Shown here piece after piece: positions 1 through 5,787 of a stretch of DNA of 6,738 nt (positions within the stretch are counted from its first letter, which is position 1; the number at the start of each line of letters is the position of its first letter). The translations under genes and the position numbers were made by a program. Origin of the DNA: Flavobacteriales bacterium (lineage in GTDB: Bacteria > Bacteroidota > Bacteroidia > Flavobacteriales > Flavobacteriaceae); assembly GCA_027065935.1 (NCBI GenBank), contig JAMONI010000316.1:1-6738 (forward strand), in the 5' to 3' direction. The notes beneath the pieces are model-generated. The model saw only the letters and a list, made by a program, of their open reading frames with translations. It did no database searches and was not told the origin of the DNA.

Positions 1-135
1 GCGGAAAACAACCGGACACGCCGGGTGCGTGGAAATGCAATAACCGCTCATCGAAGCGGAAACCGACACAAAGCCGCCCGGAGCGGCGGGGTAGCAAGTA
101 TCGGAAAATTTGTTTAATTTTAATAAATTAGAGTT
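1..135. other. GC-rich leader region with hairpins, possible tail of an upstream gene
   Basis: No complete gene is visible here. The first 100 bases are clearly more GC-rich than the following gene and can form short hairpins: CCGG/CCGG at 12-15/21-24, CCGCT/AGCGG at 44-48/55-59 and GCCGC/GCGGC at 73-77/83-87. The word GCGGAAA occurs at 1-7 and again at 57-63. Two + frames are open from the window edge. Frame 1 ends at the TAA at 115-117 and frame 3 at the TAG at 129-131. Both would give very basic, low-complexity tails (many R, K, G, S) that I cannot assign to a family. The stretch may therefore be the 3' end of a truncated upstream gene, or a structured intergenic repeat. Bases 105-135 are A/T-rich and probably hold the promoter and leader of the next gene. 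Confidence 0.35.
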
Positions 136-819
136 ATGAGAAAAGTAGTTCTTTTTCTTTTGATGAGTTCATTAATGGTTGCCTGTTCTAAATTGAAAAC
201 CGAAAAAGGTCAATTATACGGCAATAAAAGTGAAAATCAAGTTTTTATGAATGGTAAGCCGTTTGATGGTATAGTGCCGGTGGAAAATGAAAATTTGATA
301 ACGGTTATCACGGATCGTTATCCGGATATGGTTTTTCATTTTGATAATGAAATTGATTTTGCCCGGTGGGTTTCACAACAAGATTTTGAGGTTGACCTGT
401 ATGCATATTGGAAAAAAATAAAAGAACTTTCTCAATATGCCGAAACAACCGGAGAAATGGACTTTTATGAAACGCACGGATATTTTTCGCCGGGATTTCA
501 AAATAAGATAAATGAAATTCTCGATTTACTTCCGGATATAATACAGGAGAATAGTAATACGGCAGCCCGTTTGGGAATAGCCCGGCTTTATGATAAAACA
601 AATTTCAGGCGTCATTTGGGCAATTACGGCATCACGCCGAATGTTGGTAGAAGAGCGAGAAATAAAGCGGAATCCATACGTCAAATTGGTTTTTTGGGTT
701 CTTATTATACTCGTACTTGGTGGCGCGGGAGAGTTTTGTTCTTATTTGGAACAGGTCAAGCAGAAATACCCGATTTAGGTTCGTTCAGAAATGATATCGA
801 ATCAGTGTTTTTTCATTAA
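136..819 (+). CDS. Predicted lipoprotein, unrecognised family
   Basis: This 227-residue protein begins with a lipoprotein signal peptide: MRK, a hydrophobic core at residues 4-13, then a lipobox-like MVAC with the acceptor cysteine at residue 17. Sec export, signal peptidase II cleavage and lipidation are inferred from that. The residues after the cysteine (SKLKTEK) lack the acidic run typical of Bacteroidetes surface-export signals, so a periplasm-facing lipoprotein is more likely than a surface one. The mature part is mixed: an acidic, aromatic-rich first half (about 60-115), then a basic segment around 155-185 (RRHLGNYG, GRRARNK), and an aromatic C-terminal part with YYTRTWWRGR near 192-201. 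No catalytic motif or known domain is recognised. The ATG at 136 has a purine patch (AGAG, 130-133) only two bases upstream, which is weak but normal for this phylum. The gene is A/T-rich and is followed within 20 bases by an intrinsic terminator, so it ends a transcript. Confidence 0.8.
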   Translation: MRKVVLFLLMSSLMVACSKLKTEKGQLYGNKSENQVFMNGKPFDGIVPVENENLITVITDRYPDMVFHFDNEIDFARWVSQQDFEVDLYAYWKKIKELSQYAETTGEMDFYETHGYFSPGFQNKINEILDLLPDIIQENSNTAARLGIARLYDKTNFRRHLGNYGITPNVGRRARNKAESIRQIGFLGSYYTRTWWRGRVLFLFGTGQAEIPDLGSFRNDIESVFFH

Positions 820-834
820 TTAATTAATTAATTA
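815..834. repeat. ATTA tetranucleotide tract over the stop codon
   Basis: The unit ATTA is repeated five times without interruption. The first copy supplies the TAA stop of the lipoprotein gene (817-819), and the rest fills the space before the terminator hairpin. Because the first TAA always comes first, gain or loss of units would not change the protein. The tract also places stop codons in all three frames. Confidence 0.8.
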
Positions 835-835
835 T

Positions 836-864
836 AAGTCCGATCGAAATTGATCGGACTTTTT
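836..864 (+). terminator. Strong rho-independent terminator after the lipoprotein gene
   Basis: A perfect 10-bp stem is formed by AAGTCCGATC (836-845) and GATCGGACTT (852-861), with a six-base loop GAAATT, and the 3' arm runs into a T tract (860-864). It lies 16 bases after the stop codon of the lipoprotein gene. The A-rich 5' side means it could also work weakly in the reverse direction. Only 35 bases separate it from the start of the next gene. Confidence 0.88.
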
Positions 865-899
865 AATCGCGGATTCAAGAAAGATTAAAATGTTAAAAT

Positions 900-1502
900 A
901 TGATTATGATAAAAAGATTGATTTTTACATCATTAATTTTTGGGGTATTTACCTGTTTGCAAGCGCAAGACACAATTAAAAAAAACGGTGCATTTTTCGG
1001 TAAGAATTCCCGGTATTTAGGATTTTGGCATCATATGGGCATAGGATACAGAGATGTACCTAAAACTCGCTTATATCAGGGATCGGTTCGTTTGGGCTAC
1101 GGATATTTTTTAAATAATCACTTTTCTCCGTTAATATCCGGAGCCTTCCTTTATTCTTATACCATTCAAGGAGAACGAACACTCTTGACACATTACATAG
1201 CTTTTACCCCGGCACTGCGGTATTATTTTGCTACAAAAAACAGGTTATATTTCGAAGCGTCGTATAGTTGGGTACGTCAATGGGACGATTATAATTTTAA
1301 GGCGGATGATACGCGTAATTTGCAAGCTTTAGGCATCGGGTTTGGTATTAATTTCAGAATAATAAAAAAAGAAAGGTTTTCATGGTTAAACAGGAATGTG
1401 TCCTTTGAAGCCCTATACCAATATCATTTTCCCATTACAAAAACATATTCGATTTTTTTTGTCGGCGATAACATAAGGATAGGCCTGGTGTTATATTTGT
1501 AG
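900..1502 (+). CDS. Secreted protein, probable eight-stranded outer-membrane beta-barrel
   Basis: The protein has 200 residues from the ATG at 900; a start at 906 is equally possible. It opens with a Sec signal peptide: K5 R6, a hydrophobic core at 7-18, and a likely signal peptidase I site after LQA at residue 22, before QDT. The cysteine at 19 is not in a lipobox context. The mature chain of about 178 residues alternates aromatic and small residues in roughly eight segments: FWHHMGIGYRD, GSVRLGYGYFL, PLISGAFLYSY, YIAFTPALRYYF, LYFEASYSWVRQW, ALGIGFGINFRI, SFEALYQYHF and NIRIGLVLYL. That pattern, and a C-terminus ending in an amphipathic strand, fit a small outer-membrane barrel. The last residue is Leu rather than the more usual Phe. 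No specific family is recognised, and a transport, adhesion or structural role cannot be told from sequence. It lies just after a terminator, with no obvious promoter of its own. Confidence 0.78.
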   Translation: MIMIKRLIFTSLIFGVFTCLQAQDTIKKNGAFFGKNSRYLGFWHHMGIGYRDVPKTRLYQGSVRLGYGYFLNNHFSPLISGAFLYSYTIQGERTLLTHYIAFTPALRYYFATKNRLYFEASYSWVRQWDDYNFKADDTRNLQALGIGFGINFRIIKKERFSWLNRNVSFEALYQYHFPITKTYSIFFVGDNIRIGLVLYL

Positions 1503-1710
1503 CTTATTGAATGCATTTATTTGCGTGCCGTTTAATATTATATAGTCCGAAAACAACTCCGTTAACGAAAAAATTAAACCGTATAACGGTGGAATGGAAT
1601 CGTTAAACCGTTGGCGGATAACCGGTGAACGGTGTCATTTCGCCAGTAGGACCGGTGTGACTTATCTACGAATTTGAGATATAGTTTACGAACGAATCCC
1701 GGATTTTATT

Positions 1711-1733
1711 TTCGTTTTTTTGAATAAAACGAA
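1711..1733 (+). other. 8-bp perfect hairpin with a competing upstream stem
   Basis: TTCGTTTT (1711-1718) pairs perfectly with AAAACGAA (1726-1733) across a seven-base loop. The same left arm can instead pair with AACGAA at 1691-1696, which would place a run of seven T (1715-1721) directly after a weak stem, as in a terminator. Two exclusive stems sharing an arm is the geometry of an attenuator, but the stems are short and A/T-rich, so this may be chance. Confidence 0.3.
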
Positions 1734-1935
1734 CCGATTTGGATTTCCGGGACTTCGGCTGCTTGGTATTTCGTGCGGGTTTGGTTTCCTTTTTCTCGGA
1801 TTTTGCTTGATTAGAATAATCATCCGGGGGCGATGTTCCCGGGTGTATGGTGTCTTTGTTCCAAATCCGTGTGTTGTGTTTGTTTCCGGCCGGGATGAAC
1901 GAAAGTTTAATGGCATATCATTCGGTTTATTTCAT

Positions 1936-1943
1936 TAAATTTG
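1936..1943 (+). promoter_or_regulatory. Possible Bacteroidetes -7 element before the BatA-like gene
   Basis: TAAATTTG matches the Bacteroidetes -7 consensus TAnnTTTG exactly. It sits only seven bases before the ATG at 1951, so transcription from it would begin at or next to the start codon and give an essentially leaderless mRNA. I see no clear TTTG-type -33 element 19-21 bases upstream. The match may be chance in A/T-rich DNA. Confidence 0.3.
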
Positions 1944-1950
1944 TCGAGGT

Positions 1951-3852
1951 ATGAAATTCGGAAATCCCGCCATATTATACGCCTTGTTTTTGCTTTTGAT
2001 TCCTTTGTTGGTGCATTTGTTTCGCTTCAGGCGGTTTAAAAAAATCATTTTTCCCAACGTGGCTTTTTTAACACAAGTGGAAAAAGAATCCCGGAGAAGT
2101 CGCCGGTTGAAGAAGTATTTGGTTCTGTTGACGAGAATGTTGGTCTTGTTATTCTTGATTTTAGGCTTTGCCCGGCCGTATATTCCCGCCAAGGAAGATA
2201 ATGAAGCAAAGCGCAATCTGATTGTTTTCGATGCCTCGTTAAGTACTTCGTATCAGAATCAATCGCAGTCCGTTTTTATGGATTTGTATGCCATACTTCA
2301 ACAAAGCTTGAAGGATGAATTGCATTATCTTTTTTATGACGGCGGTGTTTTTTCGGCTTACGATGCCGGGCAAATTGCCGGTATAATACGAAAAAAAGGT
2401 TTTGATCCGCTTGTTTTCGATCACGCGCAGGTTGTCGGAAAGATTAGCCGTATGGAAGATTTCCGAAAGAAGGTGTATTATTTTACCGACGCGCAATTCT
2501 TAAACAACACAAGCTTGTCTTTGATGCGGCGCGACACTATGACGGCGTATTTTCTTATGATCCGGAAACCCGTTTTTCCCGTTAATGCTTGGATTGATAC
2601 TTTATACATTACCGATAACAAATTGGATGGTTTTACACTGGAAGCGGTGATTAAAGGCAAAGGAAGTTCATTCGATTTGGTTTTGGACCTGTATGCCGAG
2701 CAAAATTTATTGTTTAAACGAAAATTTTCATTACCCAAAAACGAATCGGATACCATCCGGTTCGAAGTGCCCAAAAAGTATAAGGTGCGATACGGAAAAC
2801 TAAAACTTTCGGGCGAGAATCATTTACTTTTCGACAACGAACTGTTTTTTAAAATTCCCCAACCTTTGACCTACAACATTTTGTTCGCCGGGGATCGGAT
2901 GCCCGGTTTTTTCAAAAGTTTATACGAACATCCCAATATCAAACTGCATTTTTTCACTCCCGGCGAAGTGCCGTGGAATTCTTTGGACGAGTTCGACTTG
3001 CTGATTCTTTACGGATGGAAAACTTTTTATAATTTCGATTTGCTCGAGCGTTACCTGCGAAAAGGAAAATTGATTTTTATTCCCGGCGCCGGCCAAAACG
3101 ATTTGCACTTTTACCGGCAATTCGGTTTTGCAACGCCGCGTTTCGATACCGTTCGGAGAGAAATTATCCGCATAAATTACGACAGCCGTTTTTTTAACGA
3201 CGTGTTTACCAAAACCGAAAGCAAGTTTAATCCTCCTTCGGTTCACAGCACTTACTTGTTGGACGATAAGTATGAAACCCTGTTGTACATGGAAGGCGGC
3301 CGGCCTTTTTTGCAAAGAAAAAACAACGCATTGATATTCAGTGCCGACATCGACGCAAGTAATTCCGATTTTTACCTTTCTCCGTTGGTTGTTCCCGTGT
3401 TTTACAAACCCCTTTGGATGCACACGCGGCGCAATTTGTTGTATCATTACATTCGGCCGGCCGGGCATTTTATCGTCAAGGCAAAACCTTCCGAAAAGCC
3501 GGTTGAAATCAGGTCGGGTTCAGAAGGTTTTATCCCTTATCAGGAGCGCATTGGCAAGGAATTACGCTTGTTTGTAAGAGACGAAATAAGCCGGGCGGGA
3601 ATTTACTACGTCATCGCCGGTCGTGATACGCTCGAGGTATTGGCACTTAATTACGACAGACGGGAAAGCAGGCCGGAATATTTGTCCGAGCAAGTGAACC
3701 TTCCCGGAAATGTCCGTTTAATCACATCTAAACCGGATGACGAAGTTTTAGGCACCGGTCAACCGCGACATTTGAGTCGTTGGTTTTTTGTGTCGGCTTT
3801 GTTTTTTTTCCTTCTGGAAATGATTTTATTAAGATGGTGGAAATGGAACTGA
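1951..3852 (+). CDS. BatA-domain membrane protein with degenerate von Willebrand A-like segment
   Basis: The 633-residue protein starts with the double-transmembrane module of the BatA / aerotolerance-regulator N-terminal family. This comprises GNPAILYALFLLLIPLLVHLF (about 4-24), the hallmark FRRFKKIIFPNVAFL (26-40), a basic stretch RRSRRLKK and a second membrane span at about 56-74 ending in FARPYIP. The start at 1951 fits this conserved N-terminus. Next comes a von Willebrand A-like region whose first metal-site motif is readable as DASLS (94-98), with a later strand VYYFTDAQF (175-183). The usual threonine motif is not evident, so metal binding is doubtful. Residues about 205-300 look like a beta-sandwich, and about 308-490 resemble the glutamine-amidotransferase-like fold of related long BatA proteins, without an obvious catalytic triad. 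A last membrane span lies at 610-628. Orientation is inferred: a large periplasmic middle held by three spans. The exact function is unknown; relatives are linked to envelope stress and aerotolerance. Its end overlaps lpxK. Confidence 0.88.
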   Translation: MKFGNPAILYALFLLLIPLLVHLFRFRRFKKIIFPNVAFLTQVEKESRRSRRLKKYLVLLTRMLVLLFLILGFARPYIPAKEDNEAKRNLIVFDASLSTSYQNQSQSVFMDLYAILQQSLKDELHYLFYDGGVFSAYDAGQIAGIIRKKGFDPLVFDHAQVVGKISRMEDFRKKVYYFTDAQFLNNTSLSLMRRDTMTAYFLMIRKPVFPVNAWIDTLYITDNKLDGFTLEAVIKGKGSSFDLVLDLYAEQNLLFKRKFSLPKNESDTIRFEVPKKYKVRYGKLKLSGENHLLFDNELFFKIPQPLTYNILFAGDRMPGFFKSLYEHPNIKLHFFTPGEVPWNSLDEFDLLILYGWKTFYNFDLLERYLRKGKLIFIPGAGQNDLHFYRQFGFATPRFDTVRREIIRINYDSRFFNDVFTKTESKFNPPSVHSTYLLDDKYETLLYMEGGRPFLQRKNNALIFSADIDASNSDFYLSPLVVPVFYKPLWMHTRRNLLYHYIRPAGHFIVKAKPSEKPVEIRSGSEGFIPYQERIGKELRLFVRDEISRAGIYYVIAGRDTLEVLALNYDRRESRPEYLSEQVNLPGNVRLITSKPDDEVLGTGQPRHLSRWFFVSALFFFLLEMILLRWWKWN

Positions 3853-4880
3853 AACGGAATCTGCGTTATATTTTACTTCCCCTAAGCGGGTTACTTTACA
3901 TAGCATTGCGAATCCGTCATGCATTATATGACCGGGGCGTTTTACCATCCGTTTCTTTTGAAATCCCCGTGATAAACGTAGGAAATTTGAACGTAGGCGG
4001 AAGCGGTAAAACGCCAATGGTGGAATATCTTGTAAGACTCTTGCTCGGCAACAAGAAAAAAGTAGCGGTTTTAAGCCGTGGATACAAGCGCAATACCGAA
4101 GGTTTTGTTATGGCCGGAACAAATGCTTTACCGGAAGAAATCGGTGACGAACCGTTTCAAATCCTCGAAAAATTCAAAGATGCGGATTTTTGTTTGGCAG
4201 TAGATGCCGATAGGGTGCAAGGCATTCAAAAGCTTACGGAACGGTGCCGTCCCGACGTTATTATTCTCGACGATGCCTTCCAACACCGTAAAATTAAAGC
4301 GGGACTCAATATACTGCTCACTCTGTTCGATACACCTTTCTACGAAGATTTTTTGTTCCCTGCCGGAGGATTGAGAGATATTACGTACAGGGCCCGCCAA
4401 GCCGACATAATTGTGGTTACCAAGACCGATAATACGCTTAACCGTAAAAAGCAACAAATTAAGGAAGAACTAAAAAAATATACCGATCTTGTTTTCTTTT
4501 CCCGGATAAACTACCATTTACCCGTTGATCAAGCGGGAAAACGGGTGGGTTGGGATTTTTTTAAAAACAAGTCGGTGTTGGTAATCACCGGGATAGCCCG
4601 CCCGCAACCGTTTTATGAATTTCTTACGTCAAAAAACATTAAATTTGCCCGTCTGTCTTTTCCCGACCATGCGCGGTATCATGACGAACGCATTGAAGCC
4701 ATCCGGCAAAAAATCCGGAAAGGAGCCATCGATGCCGTTCTGACCACGGAAAAGGATTATTACAAAATAAAAGGTAAAATTCATGCGTTGTATTATGTGC
4801 CGGTAACGGTTGAAATGGAAGAGGAGGCAAGTTTTAATCAAAAAATATTGGATTATGTTAACACCCGAAAATTTGTATGA
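3843..4880 (+). CDS. lpxK: Tetraacyldisaccharide 4'-kinase (lipid A kinase)
   Basis: LpxK transfers the ATP gamma-phosphate to the 4' position of the tetraacyldisaccharide-1-phosphate, giving lipid IVA on the inner face of the cytoplasmic membrane. From the ATG at 3843 the protein has 345 residues, normal for the family. The sequence shows an N-terminal membrane-associating helix (about 8-30, RYILLPLSGLLYIALRIR), the P-loop VGGSGKTP (51-58), SRGYKR (78-83), GDEP (101-104), the Walker B-like DDAFQHR (143-149), FPAGGLRD (172-179), KTD (194-196), FPDHARY (273-279) and TTEKD (301-305). The two aspartates of DDAFQHR and the His of FPDH match residues needed for catalysis in studied LpxK enzymes. 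An in-frame ATG at 3834 would add MVE; I prefer 3843 because homologues start close to the LLPLS segment. The gene overlaps the BatA-like gene by 10 bases and the phosphorylase gene by 26, which implies translational coupling in one operon. Confidence 0.96.
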   Translation: MELKRNLRYILLPLSGLLYIALRIRHALYDRGVLPSVSFEIPVINVGNLNVGGSGKTPMVEYLVRLLLGNKKKVAVLSRGYKRNTEGFVMAGTNALPEEIGDEPFQILEKFKDADFCLAVDADRVQGIQKLTERCRPDVIILDDAFQHRKIKAGLNILLTLFDTPFYEDFLFPAGGLRDITYRARQADIIVVTKTDNTLNRKKQQIKEELKKYTDLVFFSRINYHLPVDQAGKRVGWDFFKNKSVLVITGIARPQPFYEFLTSKNIKFARLSFPDHARYHDERIEAIRQKIRKGAIDAVLTTEKDYYKIKGKIHALYYVPVTVEMEEEASFNQKILDYVNTRKFV

Positions 4881-5688
4881 AAAAGCCAAAGAAACGGCCG
4901 AGTTTTTATTGCAAAAAACCAACGGTAAAATTCCCGAATACGCTATAGTTTTAGGAAGCGGATTGGGGTCGCTTACGGAAGATATCGATATCGAAACCGA
5001 AATGCCGTACGGTGAAATTCCGCATTTTCCCGTTTCCACCGTCGAAGGCCATAAAGGTTCGTTGATATTCGGAACCCTGTCGGGCAAATACGTAATGGCA
5101 ATGAACGGCCGGTTTCATTATTACGAAGGCTATTCCATGTATGAAGTAACCTTTCCCGAAAGGGTAATGAAAATGATGGGTATTAACAAACTTATCGTGT
5201 CCAATGCCTCGGGCGGAGTGAACAAGAGCTTCAAAATAGGAGATGTGATGATCATTCGCGACCACATCAATTTTTTTCCCGAACATCCGTTGCGCGGCAA
5301 AAACGACCAACGCTTCGGTCCGCGTTTTGTCAACATGAGCGAACCTTATAGCAAGAAAATGATAGAAGTCGTGGAAAACTACGCCAAAGCCCGTAAAATA
5401 TGCTACCAAAAAGGGGTGTATCTCGGCCTGTCAGGTCCTACGTTCGAAACCATTGCCGAATACAACATGGTGCGCGTATTAGGTGCCGACGCCGTGGGAA
5501 TGAGCACCGTTCCCGAAGTGATCGTAGCCAAACACATGGGCATGGAAGTGTTCGGCATCTCCGTAATCACCGATATCGACGATCCCGAACTCATCCAAAG
5601 CGTGAATCACGAAGAAGTGATGAAAGAAGCCAAAAAAGCCGAACCCGTAGTAAGGGAATTAGTCCGCGCCTTGGTACGAGACTATTAA
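4855..5688 (+). CDS. Purine nucleoside phosphorylase, trimeric (PNP/MTAP) family
   Basis: This cytosolic salvage enzyme phosphorolyses purine (deoxy)nucleosides to the base and (deoxy)ribose-1-phosphate. It has 277 residues, typical of the trimeric class. Visible motifs are the phosphate loop GSGLGS (34-39), EGHKGSL (64-70), NGRFHYYEGYSMYEVTFP (84-101), NASGGVN (117-123), GPTFETIAEY (194-203), the signature GADAVGMSTVPEV (210-222) and NHEEV (251-255). By alignment from memory to human PNP, the base-binding Glu (E199), the neighbour-subunit Phe (F154), the ribose-contacting Tyr (Y90) and His (H252) are present. The base-recognising Asn of human PNP is replaced by Asp (D240, in SVITD), as in methylthioadenosine phosphorylases. 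The start at 4855 gives a standard N-terminus, and the GAGGAGG at about 4821-4827 is too far upstream to serve it. The start lies inside the end of lpxK. Often called punA or deoD-like; I leave the symbol blank because substrate range is uncertain. Confidence 0.95.
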   Translation: MLTPENLYEKAKETAEFLLQKTNGKIPEYAIVLGSGLGSLTEDIDIETEMPYGEIPHFPVSTVEGHKGSLIFGTLSGKYVMAMNGRFHYYEGYSMYEVTFPERVMKMMGINKLIVSNASGGVNKSFKIGDVMIIRDHINFFPEHPLRGKNDQRFGPRFVNMSEPYSKKMIEVVENYAKARKICYQKGVYLGLSGPTFETIAEYNMVRVLGADAVGMSTVPEVIVAKHMGMEVFGISVITDIDDPELIQSVNHEEVMKEAKKAEPVVRELVRALVRDY

Positions 5689-5752
5689 ACGGATTTATAC
5701 CATTTATAGAAAATTTTTATCGAAAAACCACGCGATTTTCACCGTTCTTATT

Positions 5753-5760
5753 TAAATTTG
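5753..5760 (+). promoter_or_regulatory. Probable -7 element of the superoxide dismutase promoter
   Basis: TAAATTTG matches the Bacteroidetes -7 consensus TAnnTTTG exactly and lies 27 bases before the ATG at 5788. This would give a leader of about 20 bases, ending in the A-rich stretch AATAATAAAAAATCA. A good -33 TTTG is not evident; TTTTC at 5736-5740 is a poor match and too close. No strong terminator separates this gene from the phosphorylase upstream, so some readthrough is also possible. Confidence 0.5.
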
Positions 5761-5787
5761 TTCTAAATAATAAAAAATCATACAGCT

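Larger units (their letters stand above)
1503..1950. other. Gap of 448 bases without a convincing gene, rich in small inverted repeats
   Basis: I see no credible coding region on either strand. The short open frames near 1686-1938 give low-complexity translations without a domain, and no clear start signal. The first half (1503-1660) is dotted with AACGG/CCGTT words, including the hairpin ACCGT-ATA-ACGGT at 1578-1590 and two copies of ACCGGTG at 1621-1627 and 1651-1657. Around 1691-1733, AACGAA, TTCGTT and AACGAA form two mutually exclusive stems. A further weak stem, CCGGG/CCCGG, lies at 1824-1828/1838-1842. From about 1700 to 1930 the + strand is markedly T/G-rich. The stretch probably contains the promoter and perhaps a long leader of the downstream operon, or decayed DNA. 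Confidence 0.55.

Noticed and set aside
900..1502. Cysteine 19 as a lipoprotein acceptor
   Set aside because: The preceding residues VFT do not fit a lipobox; the LQA site three residues on fits signal peptidase I better.
1686..1916. Open frame of 76 codons on the - strand
   Set aside because: The translation is a low-complexity basic, proline-rich chain, the mirror of the T/G bias on the other strand, with no supporting start signal.
1720..1938. Open frame of 72 codons on the + strand with hydrophobic content
   Set aside because: It starts at TTG without a ribosome-binding context, and the residues follow from T/G-rich base composition. No domain or signal is recognised.
2920..3468. Open frame of 182 codons on the - strand
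   Set aside because: It lies wholly inside the BatA-like gene, whose + strand frame shows family motifs; the antisense translation shows none.
3780..3842. Upstream TTG start that would add 21 residues to LpxK
   Set aside because: The extra residues would be translated from the last membrane span of the BatA-like gene in another frame. Homologues start close to the LLPLS segment.
4810..4854. Upstream TTG start that would add 15 residues to the phosphorylase
   Set aside because: The extension MKWKRRQ... is unlike family N-termini and would deepen the overlap with lpxK; the ATG at 4855 gives the normal length.
4951..5409. Open frame of 152 codons on the - strand
   Set aside because: It is antisense to highly conserved parts of the nucleoside phosphorylase gene and has no recognisable content.
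5689..5752. Possible terminator after the phosphorylase gene
   Set aside because: Only weak A/T-rich symmetry (TATA words around 5697-5708) is present, with no stable stem ahead of a T run.
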